From Hanleya hanleyi (Eukaryota > Mollusca > Polyplacophora > Lepidopleurida > Hanleyidae): a DNA stretch of 64,000 nt. Under the pieces are notes generated by a model. The model searched no databases. It was given only the letters and a program-made list of their open reading frames with translations, and had not been told where the DNA came from. This document shows positions 31,510 to 45,039 of this stretch, piece by piece (position 1 is the stretch's first letter; every line of letters begins with the position of its first letter). The stretch is taken from positions 230,926-294,925 of the forward strand of contig JAVTVY010057091.1 in NCBI GenBank assembly GCA_036873755.1, given 5' to 3'. Made by a program: the position numbers and the translations under genes.

Positions 31510-31718
31510 CAGTGGACAACTTTTAATGCGGGTCTTTTGGGCTTTTATGAGTTAAACTGCATGCCATTTGGGTTAGTGAATGCCCCTGCCATGTATTGCA
31601 TGTTGGAATAGGTACCAGATTTGATGAATGAGTGACTTTGGACTGACTGTTGCTCTCAAGAAGTGTTCATTTCTTTAAGACAAGATGATGTATGTTGGTT
31701 AAATTGTGTCATCAGAAT
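31510..31718 (+). pseudogene. Ty3/gypsy reverse transcriptase fragment
   Basis: In one frame: TFNAGLLGFYE, then MPFGLVNAPAMY, the gypsy RT core before the catalytic box. After a stop and a gap the sequence resumes with FGLTVALKKCSFL and KMMYVG-then-IVSS residues, which in gypsy RT follow the catalytic box. The YxDD segment itself is deleted and stops are present, so this is a small dead relic in the intron between 31321 and 31868, same strand as the gene. Confidence 0.75.
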
Positions 31719-31867
31719 GTATCAAGATGACTCATACAAAGTTGATATGGTAACTTAAAACACTAAGTCGGCAATGCTCTGATTCAATGCTCCTCAAAGC
31801 TCACAATCTCGAACAATGCAATTGTGTACTTTTTGTACAATATCTCCAGATCAATTTCATTTTGTAG

Positions 31868-32026
<159 letters not shown>

Positions 32027-32606
32027 TAATAATATCAATGTATATTTATACAGGTCATTTAGACTTTAGTTTTAATTTCTTAGCAAAAGTTTATCCGGCT
32101 TTTAAAGACCCATTTCATGATTCTTTTGTTTATACAATGCACTTCCATTTATCATTCATTTATAAGTTTAAAATCTCCACATTATTTGAAGATTATTTTA
32201 TCTTGCCGTTTAAACCATTCTCCCATTGTCAGAGATTGTAATATTTTACACTGTTGTAACTGCATTGAGTCGAAAAACACGGCACACCTGCACATTGACT
32301 TTATCGATTTAGACTGAGAGATGGAAAATGCATCCAGTTTATCTTATGGAATGAGGGACAAGTTAACTATTTTAAAGAGCACATGTTACTATGTCCTGTT
32401 TAGCTGTGACATGCTGAGTCCACTCTGCTCCATAGTAAGACAGTGCTGATTAGCACAAATGATGTCACTACATTTTTATCCCCAATGTGACCAGAGGGTA
32501 TATGCTACAGTAAACAGTATACAATCTGATGCCATGAGAATGCATGTAACATGCACACACTGTTGTGTATTCCTTGATAAATGTTTGCCTCTGCATTGTT
32601 TACCAG

Positions 32607-32676
32607 AATAATTCAGAACTATGTGATGAGAGAAGAAGCTGGAGCTTTGTCTACGGAGTACATGGATAGAAATAAG
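32607..32676 (+). CDS. CCDC186: CCDC186 coding exon 8 of the window
   Basis: 70 bases between TTTACCAG and GTCAGT. The first base completes Lys; then IIQNYVMREEAGALSTEYM and DRNK follow, ending at phase 0. The IIQNY.(M/L)REE.GAL motif fits the family. The following intron is 11.4 kb and holds many repeats. Confidence 0.82.
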
Positions 32677-33214
32677 GTCAGTCCAACATATTCTACCGCC
32701 ATATTCACAGACATTCAGTGCTTGGGTCTGTCTTGTTTACACCATGGTGTCATATAGGGCCCAATAATGAGCTGTCAGACATAGGAAAATAGAACATGAT
32801 TTTTAGCTCTGAGAGGGACCACAACACCTATTCCATGTCAAGCTCCCTAAGCTTATAATGGGGGGTTGGTGGAGAGGCACTCTGTGGGATTAATCAACAA
32901 AGAGAAATCGTCCTAGCCCAGTCGAGATGTAATAAGGGGGTCAAATCTCTGATGCACTTCCCTTATACCCTCCCGGTACAACTGGCACAGACGACAGTCA
33001 TTAACGGAACCCTTGCAATCTTGCTTTCCTTTGTCTTGATCATTTGATAACTACCCCAGCCTATGGTCATTCCCATCCAAATCTGATTTACTGGCTACAC
33101 TTATGGCACTTCTCAATGGTACTGGCTGTTGAAATGACGAACTCGACTTTTTGTCAAGGTTGGGTCATTGGCATTGCTGATGTGACCACTAACCTCCCCA
33201 CATATTTCTACTGA

Positions 33215-33840
33215 AGGAGGATTTATACCCGAAAATCTGATTAATCAAATTTTCCCACCTCTCGTCAGTCTTTTAGCGATTTCTTCGCAATGGCTTGAAA
33301 ATTCACCCATATGTCGAACTAGATAAAATATTAAAAGAAGAACCATGAATAGAAATAATTTCATATTTACATTTATTTTGTTCATAATATTATTCAATGG
33401 GAGTGTCAATCAGGCTTAACCCAGTCAAGTATAATTATCCCAAATGCAGCATCATATTGATCTCTAAGTGTCAAACAATACAACCAGAGTAATAGTAGCC
33501 CTAAAGTCCACTTCATCTGAGAAATACAGGAATATGATTTAAAAAATCAATATTGAAAATGATTTTGTTAATATTTTCTCTTTTAGGTACAACATGGGGA
33601 AAATAGTGATACAGTACTATTGTTTGACACTAAGTTTGGGTGTCTTATATTTAACTGGGTTAAGTCCATCTGACAGTCCCATTGACTTCATTTTTCTCCT
33701 TTCAATATGTTCCTCGTGTCTGGATTGACAAGTGGGTCAATTTTTCTGACCATACTCCAAGCCATTAAGAAGAAATCGCCAGAAGACTGAAAATGGTTGG
33801 GAACATTTGATTAATCAGATTTTCGGGTATAAATCCCCCT
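33215..33840. mobile_element. Foldback MITE, about 625 bp
   Basis: The outer arms (33215-33305 and 33750-33840) share GATTTATACCCGAAAATCTG, ATTAATCAAA, CAGTCTT and GCGATTTCTTC..AATGGCTTG. Further in, CAATGGGA.TGTCA, TTAACCCAGT.AA and GTGTCAAACAATA also pair with inverted partners (33400-33480 against 33620-33690). Nearly the whole element is therefore palindromic. No clear target duplication and no ORF. Confidence 0.75.
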
Positions 33841-34299
33841 TAACCTTAACATGCTTAATCCATAATATACTACTCTCATTATGCCATTCTAATATTGCTT
33901 TCATGAATTTGTAAGTGCAAAAGCATTGGTCAGGAGAGCATGAATTCTTACTTCATCAGCAGATGTAACAGTTCTAGTTTCTCAGAGAGGAAATAGTTAT
34001 AAAATATTACAGTCCACTACAAATGCTATTAGCTGAGAACTCTCTGCGCATATCAGTTATGTAAGATGAAGTGATGTGAATTTACGGGATTTCAAATGGT
34101 GGGAAATGAGCAAGTGGTTTGTCATTGTTCCATTTGCTAACATGTCAAGTCACATAGAAAAGTGGTATCTCACCCTACATGAACTATATTCCACCGTCTG
34201 GCTTTACAGAGGAATACAGACACTTGGCTTACTCAAAAAAAGCTTTTATAGGTGGTATCCGAATTATAAATTGGCATCAATCAGTGGGTATGTAGGTCA

Positions 34300-34690
34300 T
34301 GTTGGCTATACAAGCTTCCTTACCATGAGACCTCGCTTGGGATTGCGTTTGGCGCATATGCATCTACAGGTGGCGCCACCTAGGGTCAAAACTTTTTCTT
34401 GTCGGTCCGTAACATTTCGTTTCCGGAGCATAACTTGACAACAGCTAATTGGATTCCTCTCAGATTTGGTATGTAGCTACCTTACCATGAGACCTTGCTT
34501 GGGATTGCGTTTGGCGCATGTGCGTCTACAGGTGGCGCCACCTATGGGCAGAATTTTCTCAGTTGGTCCGTAACATTCCATTTCTGGAGCATAACTTGAC
34601 AACGGCTGATTAGATTCTTCTCAAATTTTGTATGTAGCTGCCATACCATGAGACCTAGCTCAGGATGTTGCATATGCGTCTACAGGTAGT
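34300..34690. repeat. Tandem repeat, about 180-bp unit, three copies
   Basis: TACCATGAGACCT, TTGGGATTGCGTTTGGCGCA, GTCTACAGGTGGCGCCACCT and GGTCCGTAACATT boxes recur three times, the last copy shortened. GGTGGCGCCACC is a perfect 12-bp palindrome in each full unit. Confidence 0.8.
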
Positions 34691-34699
34691 AAGTTTAAT

Positions 34700-36440
34700 A
34701 TTTCACTTCCCATTTACTTCCTTTTCCTCTTCAATATGGTTATCCAGATGACAGTAATTCGCCTATCTGTTGCAACAGCCCATTTCAAGTCTACACGGTT
34801 CTAGTGGTAACAACAGTTAGGTAAAACACAATATGCCTGCATAACCCCATTCTCAACAATCATTATTAACATCAATTTTCTGAACAATCCATTAAACTCA
34901 TCTGAGTATCATCACGACACATGCATAGACAATCCGTTAACCGCACTCCAACCGAGCGAGGTCTCATTGTCAACTAGTTACATACTGTGCCGCCACTCAT
35001 AACATGTATACTTATATTCCTCTACAAATACTCGTCAATTCCTATCAAATGTGCATCCGGGGGGTATCTTGTAAGCATGCTTACTGATGATTTCCACTGC
35101 CACAATCCCATTCAGCTTACTCGTGAAACGTTAACCACCCCCATGTATCTATGCCCTTACGGGGGGTATCTTGTAAGCAGCCTTACTGATCATTTTGATC
35201 AAATGTGTGCATCCCTCAGACTATGCTCTAGTTGTTACAGAAATAGGTTTTGTTATTTTCAGCCAAATGCCGGTCATGCCAGTCAGGGGATATAGAATCT
35301 GTAAATACTTGATAGAATGATAACCTTGAAAGGACTCGGGCAGTCCACTCCAAATTTTCACTGATGATATATTGGTCAAATAGCTCTCATGTTTTGTGAT
35401 CAACCATCTCACTGGGGCATAGTAATACTCCAGTCACCAGTCAGATTTTTTGGACAGGATTCTCGCCCGAACAGCACACAGCCGTAAGTGACATCGTTTA
35501 TAGTAAATCAATGTTGTGCAAAGTTCCGATTACTTTTCAATTCTGCATTATACCTCTGTTGACCAAGCATTTGGTAGAGTGATCCTGAGCTAATTTTTCC
35601 CGTTTATATGGGGCGAGCATACGGAAAGTAGTTCCCTCATGCGCAAAAATGTTGGGTTCAAACAGAATGTGAAGTGTGCGGGGGTGTTTCAGTGAATATA
35701 GACTGACTTTCTCTTTGTGCGTCATAAATTTGTGTTAGCATATCGCATAGAAACTGAATTCACAACATCTCAAAACATTTCAGGAGTGTTATTCATGGGA
35801 TTCCAAAGGGAGATATATATATTTTGAGGTCAAAGCTCAGGGTCATTGCCCTCCAAGATGCCCAGAGAGTTATTATTAACCAAACTTAATAAAACTTCAC
35901 GGCTATGTTGCCCATTAGATTCAGGGATTTAAGGAAATTTAAAGTCAGTAGGTTAAAAGACCGTCCAGTTCACTTCATCCCAAAACTCAATCTAGCTTGC
36001 CTGAACTCTATCTTCAGTTCAAATTCACCAGAATTCTTGATTATACATGGTACATTGTCCACGTATTCCGATGAAGCCCATTGAGGATTTTTAGACATTA
36101 GCTATTTTGTATACCTTGTGCTTATTGTGGCATATTTGTCCCTCGGGGCATCTCTTGATCAGATCTTAGCTCAAGGAAGGAACATGAAACAAGGTACTGG
36201 TATGTATATATCAGTGGAGGAGCCTATATATTTTTTTCTAAATATTGAGACCAATCGCATCACCAAGATTACCACACAATGGAAAATTAGCTTTATTATT
36301 TCTTGCTTAAAATTCATGTGTGAAAAATGTCGATGATCATATATAAATTTGTTGCACATGATTAGTTGCCGCTTGGAATGGTTTGAGTATGTTAAGTCTA
36401 CCATAAAGTCTCCACCAGTAAGGAATATGTCAGCTCACAG
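34700..36440. other. Intron sequence without recognised features
   Basis: AT-rich intron. A GGGGGGTATCTTGTAAGCA box followed by CTTACTGAT occurs at about 35058 and again at 35162, a small direct duplication. Nothing else is recognised. Confidence 0.45.
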
Positions 36441-36445
36441 CTCTT

Positions 36446-36620
36446 GTTACCCCTCAGCCCATAGGGCTGTGGGATCTTGTCGTTGCCATGTACGTACGTC
36501 CGTCCGTCCGTCCGTCCGTCCGTCCGTCAACATGTTCTTGTCCGCTGAATATCTGCAGATCTATGAAGTCGGGCCCGACCAAACTTTGGTGAGAGCTTCC
36601 TGAATGTTGACTGATGAAAT
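36446..36620 (+). repeat. Hairpin plus (GTCC)n head of a hairpin-headed repeat
   Basis: An imperfect hairpin (CCCTCAGCCC, ATA, GGGCTGTGGG) is followed by eight GTCC/CGTC units (36487-36525) and one partial core unit with a GAATATCTGCAGA box. It looks like a short member of the family seen at 12052 and 22132. Confidence 0.6.
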
Positions 36621-37033
36621 GATTAGATTTTCAGATGGCTATGATGATTTCATGATTTTTAATTTTTTTTATTTTTTTATTATCTATTGATGGCTTAGCT
36701 TTTGCACTGTTGTCTATGCCCATCGCGAACCCTTGGTTGCATGTTTCATTGTGAACTTTGAAGGTTCCCTGATACAAGAAAGCCTGGTCCATTCAAGATT
36801 CTCATTGAATGAAGGACAACATTTTTCATTAATTTTGCTATTAAATCATTCTATTCTACATCATATGTTTTATCCTAAAACTTTTGCATGAACCATATTT
36901 GTGTCCACACATTTAACTGGTACAACATTTTTGTCACCAAACATGTTACTGTACCTTGGAAATTATTTATAACGAGTGATTAGGAGAGCCCATTTTTAGC
37001 CTGACTCTGGGCAATGTTGAACCAGTTAATTAT

Positions 37034-37128
37034 TAACAAGTAAACACACTGATTGACACATGCAGGCCCACCCTTATCATTATGATAAGGGTGGGCCTGC
37101 ATGTGTCAATCAGTGTGTTTACTTGTTA
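37034..37128. repeat. Perfect 47-bp palindrome with 1-nt centre
   Basis: Arms 37034-37080 and 37082-37128 are exact reverse complements around a single T. The arm starts TAACAAGTAAACACACTGAT and ends CCCTTATCAT. No mismatch was found over 47 bp. Intronic, no coding sense. Confidence 0.92.
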
Positions 37129-37639
37129 TCACACTTGTGCAATGCATAAATTGCCACTGATAAAGCTACACTTTCTTGCATGCTGTAATCCCAGCACACC
37201 ACTTACGTGAAACCAAACTCCCAGTTCCTTTTCATAATTCATTATTGAGGGTCCAAATTTTGTAAGTGATTTTCGGCACAAATAGCCTGTGATCAATCAC
37301 AAAACAGAGGTTTATTAACATGAAATTCAATGCCCAGCTATGCAATCGGATCGATCTTGAGGATCCCGGAGGCTTTTTCTAGTATTTCCTTCAGAAATCC
37401 TTTCAAATTGAACAAGAACAACACTTTCGTTTTTTGTTTCATTGGAGTTTTGGACGTCCATATGTTTTCCGAAACTAAATTGGCTCTAGATGCAGCCCTG
37501 ATCCTACTTGACTAAAAAAAAACAGGCTGAGGGGTCCACACACCTTTTAGGTGCTTGCCTGCAATTCATGTTTTTTTAAAGACATCAAATACAATAGGAG
37601 GTATTTGTTTATCTCTCATATTGGGGAAATACGATGTGG

Positions 37640-37900
37640 AATGTCATGGCATGTAATAGTTACATGATGACGTTAGACAATGTGTGCCAAACATTGGTAA
37701 GATATTGTGCTCGAGGGTGCGAAGCCTCTCGAGAGTACAATATCTCGCCAGTATTTGGCATACGTGGTCAAGTGTCTATCATGTAATTGTTTTATTCAAT
37801 GATCATCTGAACTTGAGTATGGAGCTCCGCCTCGTTTGACCTAATCCAGGAAAAAGAGGTCAGCCGTGGTGTATTTCAAATACACCATATTTGTGTTATT
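37640..37900. repeat. Imperfect palindromic repeat, likely MITE
   Basis: GCCAAA.A.TGG then AAGATATTGTGCTCGAGGG pairs with CCTCTCGAGAGTACAATATCT then TTTGGCATA around a TGCGAAG loop; ATGTAAT..TTA boxes flank it. A second small palindrome, GGTGTATTTCAAATACACC (37868-37886), and a near copy follow. Confidence 0.6.
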
Positions 37901-39144
37901 TGAAATACACCATGGGTGACTTGCCTAGTGCATATATTGGAAAAGAACGATCAAAGGAAATTCGAGTAGTCATTGGATAAAATAAAAAGAGGATGTAGGT
38001 AGAATGTAGACATGGTAGATGTATGCATGAGAGAAGATAGTATGATGCCCTGAACTCGGAGACTTCCAGTCTGGGTAGAACGAATTGGTTCTCAGAAACT
38101 GCCATTTGCTAAAAAAACAAAAAAGACTCCAATTCGACCATCAAAATTTATTATTTGGGTATATTTTATAACCCTGGAATTTAGCCCTGTTAGCGCTGTA
38201 ATTTAGCCCTGTCTGGATAGTTTGTCCTGCACCATCAATTATAAAAGTTCAGAGGTTTGTTACCCATTGTCTATGTAGCTAAAATATTGTTGAACATGCA
38301 TGGCGCTACGACTGAATATAGTCTTTTCTGGACTATGTACCTTGTGATGACCTGTCCATAACTACCTTGGATTGGGTATATCATGTTTTCACACTCTGCA
38401 TTTCGAAACTCAATCTGTGATCCCTGCTGCTAACCTCTTGTCTTTAAAACCTGCAGTCACATTCTATGCTTAAAACTGGGAGTAACATTCCATGCTTTTC
38501 GTAAACCCCATAGTCCCCTCCCATAGCATTACCCTACAGGATAGTAATTGATCTGTTCAGTGTGTAATAAATAGGACTCTCATATGCAATATTCCACGAT
38601 TTGTCATTTTTATTATATGGAGTGTGTACTTTTATGTGTATATTTGTTCCAATTTTATTAGACAAATGCCTATGTTGTCAACTTTATTCACTATACAAGA
38701 AAATAATACATGAGAAAAGTGAATATGTCATGTTCACCATGTCTGTAATGAAGTCCAGATTCAGCATGGTCCCCGACCATTGCACTGTTTGATCTAGGTT
38801 CATATAGCTGGTATACTTCAGAACTTACAGGCCTTCTTTGCTGTAATCCGCATTGAACATTAAGCCTTGGGCATGCTATCTTGCTCCGATGGCGGTGACA
38901 GGTGCATTGGCACGTGGGTCAAAACGTAAGCTCCAGTTCATTCTCATGATTTCTCCCAATCCCTTTCACAAGCTTTTTCACTACCATATTTCTTCTAATT
39001 TTTTTTAACAGCATTTTTAGAATTAGAAAAAACCCAACATGTTTATGTCAACTGAGGCTAAGTACTGTGGCATGGATATGTTATTTATTCCATGAACTGA
39101 AAAGACAGGGAAATTTGTAGAAAGCAGAATTTCTCACTGGAGAT

Positions 39145-39858
39145 GCCTTAAAAGAGAAGAAAACATATGACTAATGTATACACTGAATGAAAGATCTATC
39201 TCCCCCGTATCCAAAAATGTAAGCAAATATTTGTTTGCGATTTTTTCCACTCGATTAAATCGGCGTTCAACCTGCGCATCGTTGTCTCTCAAGCATGCCG
39301 CCATTTTGGCTCAGGTCGTCTAAGCGTGTGACGTCATCCAGGCCTCGCCGCTCTCTAGCGGGGAAAGCGAAAATATAATGACATTGCATGGAGATATATT
39401 ACAAACCAAGCCTTTCTTACATTGGAATGATTACAATTTGACAGGAATAGGAGCTGAACGTCGTGATATGACTGAAATAGTGTTGAAAGACTAATAAACT
39501 CACTGTGCAAAACTTCTTCTCTGATGCGTTTGGAGTAAAATCCTGCCGACCGACGTTATGCACACTGTTTCAGGTTTCAACATTGGGAACCGATGAATTG
39601 TCACGGTCTTTGGAAGGTTTGGACGCAGCGATGCGCACAATATGTTTTTGGCATTTCTGATTGGTTAAAATAGACGCAAGCCCTTGTAATGGCGGCACTT
39701 ATGAATCCATCCACAGGCTCCAGTTTTTTTTCTTTCGATATGAATAGATCGGCGGTAAAAAATCGCAAAAAATATTTGCTCACATTTTTGGATACGGGGG
39801 AGATAGATCTTTCGTTCATTGTATGCATTAGTCACATGTTTTCTTCTCCTTTAAGTTA
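39145..39858. mobile_element. MITE with about 100-bp TIRs and TTAA target sites
   Basis: The left arm 39149-39255 and the right arm 39757-39856 (inverted) share GAGAAGAAAACAT, GACTAATG, AAGATCTATCTCCCCCGTAT and CCAAAAATGT.AGCAAATATTT, then TTTGCGATTTTTT. TTAA lies directly outside both arms. The interior is GC-richer than its surroundings and noncoding. The TTAA sites suggest piggyBac-type mobilisation, but the termini are not the CCY type. Confidence 0.75.
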
Positions 39859-40423
39859 ACTTTTGCAATCTGAATAGTTAGAGGAAATAGGCTTTTGATA
39901 TCTGGTCCAAATATGATAGGCCTAATATGGATCAAATATTCTTACTACTCCAAGAAAAGGGCCAATAAGCTTATATTTAAGATAATTTTGGCAACCTCAG
40001 GTCAAAAATAATCTTGTGAGCATCAATTAAAAATATATTCTGGGTTAAAGACATAGCAAAGAGCCTGACTAACGAAATGGAGCTCATGCGACCAGGCATG
40101 TGTCGGTGCACCGCCCACTGTCATCGAGGCAAGTTGGCATTGTCCAGGTATTACCTTAAAGTGCAAATGCCCCATTGTACACATAGTACTGGTCAGTAAG
40201 CAATAGCTGGGCAGTGATAGTGATGATTAAGATCATTTATGAGTTACAAGCAGTGTTTATCCGTCAAGTCCTTGGTATACTCAATTAAACTGAAGAAGTT
40301 GTTAAACTGGATAGGTTGTTTGTTGACCTGAATAAATTTGTACTATTCACTATGTAGTCATTGACAGGTGATTATCCTTGCTTTATATCTTCATTAACCT
40401 TGCACTTATTTACCATCGCTTAG

Positions 40424-40447
40424 ACACGCCTTCAGCAGGAAGTCCAG
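40424..40447 (+). CDS. CCDC186: Candidate 24-base microexon of CCDC186
   Basis: TTTACCATCGCTTAG precedes and GTACAG follows 24 bases that would add eight in-frame codons (TRLQQEVQ) between exons 8 and 9, keeping phase 0-0 and a coiled-coil composition. The gene is in frame without it, so it would be alternative if real. The pyrimidine tract is weak; chance occurrence is quite possible. Confidence 0.3.
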
Positions 40448-40449
40448 GT

Positions 40450-41800
40450 ACAGTACTTCTATCTACTGTCACATCACGCTCACCCCTCTCATATCCATCC
40501 CTTCATCCTCACTCCTTCCACCTTATTCATGAGCCTTCACCTCACCTGGCCTGTAAGTAAGTGTTCAACTTTGTAGCACTAACATTTTCAACTCTGAACT
40601 GTAGAAAGCTGTAGAGGCAGTGTTATATACTGCAATTTCGAACTTCATGTAAACGGAAAAGAGAAATGACTAAAAGAGATATAATCTTACTAAGTCGCCA
40701 ACATTGAACTTGCCCCATGACCATGAGGTCATTCATTGTCATGAATTCCTATGTAATATTGCATATCATGCTAATAACTTTCAGGTGAAAATTTCTCCAT
40801 ATATTGGATCAGAAATTAATTGACACTATACAGCGAAACTTGACCATGCTGAAAATATGTTGTGGTTGTTGAATACTTAGTTCCAGGCTTGTGACATCTA
40901 ATCTTCACCCTCCGTCTTACCTGGTTTAATTGTTAATTATCTTGTGCTGATTATCATAGTTAAGTTTTATGTTACAACCGGAGATAGATACTCTCATTTC
41001 TTTTATTTGGGTCCTTTTATTTGGGTCCTTTTATTTTAAGTAGCGAAGGCTTTTAGTTAGACTTTAATTTGTGAGTGCTGGGTTTTTTCTGGGATTTTGT
41101 GGCTTCATTTTTATTTCATTTAATTCGCTGTTTTGTTCAACAATTACATTAGCATGCCTGGAACAATCCTTATAACAATATATCAGTTTCAACTTACCAC
41201 TTGGTGACAGACCTTTCACCAGACAAGTTGCCATCTTGAATGTAATCTAGGATTTACATGTGGTATTATGTATCGAGGGTATGATAGTTTTACCCTTGAT
41301 TCAAGTCAGTATTTCAAATTAGCCATTTTGAGACTGGAATGTAGTTTGTTTTCAGTGGTGATCTAAATTTTGTTTAATAAACATTGAGCTCTCATAAAGT
41401 TTCACTTTTCTATATTATCCTCCATTTTGAACTATATATTTCATACTCTTCCTCTCATGCATACAGTCTAGGCATGTCCATTTTAGTCATTCATAATTAC
41501 CTTTGGGATGGTTTGGGGGGGGGGGGGACTACCTTGAACTGTTTGTGAATGTTGGGCGAGTTTGTTTCTGCCCATTTTAAATACGCCAACCAACAGACAG
41601 AGGGAGGCACTAAACAAGGAAAAACAAATTAGATTGCTGCTTATTTCCAGCCTTGTTCATGCTGGTGTTTCAAGAATGACTGAATAGTAGGAGTGTTTTA
41701 GAGGGCTGGGACACCAGCCTGACACATTGAAGAAGATGGTGTAATTGTGGCGGTGGTGGTCAGTGTCTACCTGTAGGTGTATTTGTGGGATAATCAGTAC
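40450..41800. other. Intron sequence without recognised features
   Basis: AT-rich intron with a short GGGTCCTTTTATTT duplication near 41010 and a G-run at 41514-41527. No coding or repeat family identified. Confidence 0.45.
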
Positions 41801-41804
41801 ACGT

Positions 41805-43292
41805 GTTGTGTATTACCATGGTCTATGGTACAGTGTACATTGAGTTGGTGTATTACCATGGTCTATGGTACAGTGTACATTGAGGGGTGTGTGTATTACC
41901 ATGGTCTATGGTACAGTGTACATTGAGGGGTGTGTGTATTACCATGGTCTATGGTACAGTGTACATTGAGGGGTGTGTGTATTACCATGGTCTATGGTAC
42001 AGTGTACATTGAGGAGTGTGTGTATTACCATGGTCTATGGTACAGTGTACATTGAGGAGTGTGTGTATTACCATGGTCTATGGTACAGTGTACATTGAGG
42101 GGTGTGTGTATTACCATGGTCTATGGTACAGTGTACATTGAGGGGTGTGTGTATTACCATGGTCTATGGTACAGTGTACATTGAGGGTGTGTGTATTACC
42201 ATGGTCTATGGTACAGTGTACATTGAGGGGTGTGTGTATTACCATGGTCTATGGTACAGTGTACATTGAGGGGTGTGTGTATTACCATGGTCTATGGTAC
42301 AGTGTACATTGAGGGGTGTGTGTATTACCATGGTCTATGGTACAGTGTACATTGAGGGTGTGTGTATTACCATGGTCTATGGTACAGTGTACATTGAGGG
42401 TGTGTGTATTACCATGGTCTATGGTACAGTGTACATTGAGGAGTGTGTGTATTACCATGGTCTATGGTACAGTGTACATTGAGGGGTGTGTGTATTACCA
42501 TGGTCTATGGTACAGTGTACATTGAGGGTGTGTGTGGTATGTACACCATGGTCTATGGTACAGTGTACATTGAGGGGTGTGTGTATTACCATGGTCTATG
42601 GTACAGTGTACATTGAGGGGTGTGTGTATTACCATGGTCTATGGTACAGTGTACATTGAGGGTGTGTGTATTACCATGGTCTATGGTACAGTGTACATTG
42701 AGGGGTGTGTGTATTACCATGGTCTATGGTACAGTGTACATTGAGGGGTGTGTGTATTACCATGGTCTATGGTACAGTGTACATTGAGGGGTGTGTGTAT
42801 TACCATGGTCTATGGTACAGTGTACATTGAGGGGTGTGTGTATTACCATGGTCTATGGTACAGTGTACATTGAGGGGTGTGTGTATTACCATGGTCTATG
42901 GTACAGTGTACATTGAGGGGTGTGTGTATTATGGTACCATGGTCATGGTGTGTGTATTACCATGGTCTATGGTACAGTGTACATTGAGGGTGTGTGTATT
43001 ACCATGGTCTATGGTACAGTGTACATTGAGGAGTGTGTGTATTACCATGGTCTATGGTACAGTGTACATTGAGGAGTGTGTGTATTACCATGGTCTATGG
43101 TACAGTGTACATTGAGGGGTGTGTGTATTACCATGGTCTATGGTACAGTGTACATTGAGGAGTGTGTGTATTACCATGGTCTATGGTACAGTGTACATTG
43201 AGGAGTGTGTGTATTACCATGGTCTATGGTACAGTGTACATTGAGGAGTGTGTGTATTACCATGGTCTATGGTACAGTGTACATTGAGGAGT
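41805..43292. repeat. 43-bp minisatellite, about 34 copies
   Basis: Near-identical units of GTGTGTGTATTACCATGG then TCTATGGTACAGTGTACATT then GAGGG, 42-44 bp. Each contains the palindrome-rich TACCATGGTCTATGGTA. Units differ mostly by GAGGGG / GAGGAG / GAGGG endings. Two irregular junctions (about 42531-42555 and 42925-42955) break the phase. Because 43 is not a multiple of 3, the repeated-peptide frames rotate and are not genes. Confidence 0.95.
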
Positions 43293-44700
<1,408 letters not shown>

Positions 44701-45039
44701 GTTTATCATACTGGACTTACCTCGAAGTACAAGCCTGTCCGATACCATCTTGAATTGATTTCAAGATTAAGAAGCAAAATTCATATCCATCTCAACCACC
44801 AGGACCCTCCGACTGAGATCAATCGAGTAGAGGCAACCCTCCCAGTTTCAATGAGAATTAAGGGGGACTTCTTCACATGCTTCTGTACAGATACCAAAAC
44901 AGGGATATTTACAAGAAATTTAATGGAAAAAGAAACTATTAACTTTATTGAACACTGTTGTGAAAGGATTTTAGGATTGGATAAAATTTCTAGGCAATAA
45001 GACTGCAACGAAGAAATGCTGGCAAATTGACTTGGTGAA

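Noticed and set aside
31322..31555. Read-through of CCDC186 exon 6 past its donor
   Set aside because: A good GTAAAT donor sits at 31322 and the next exon fits in phase. The read-through repeats words such as SLNTIQGENNT, which suggests a local duplication of exon sequence in the intron.
42273..43115. Repetitive open frames (CVLPWSMVQCTLRG units)
   Set aside because: Products of the 43-bp minisatellite; the frame rotates every unit.
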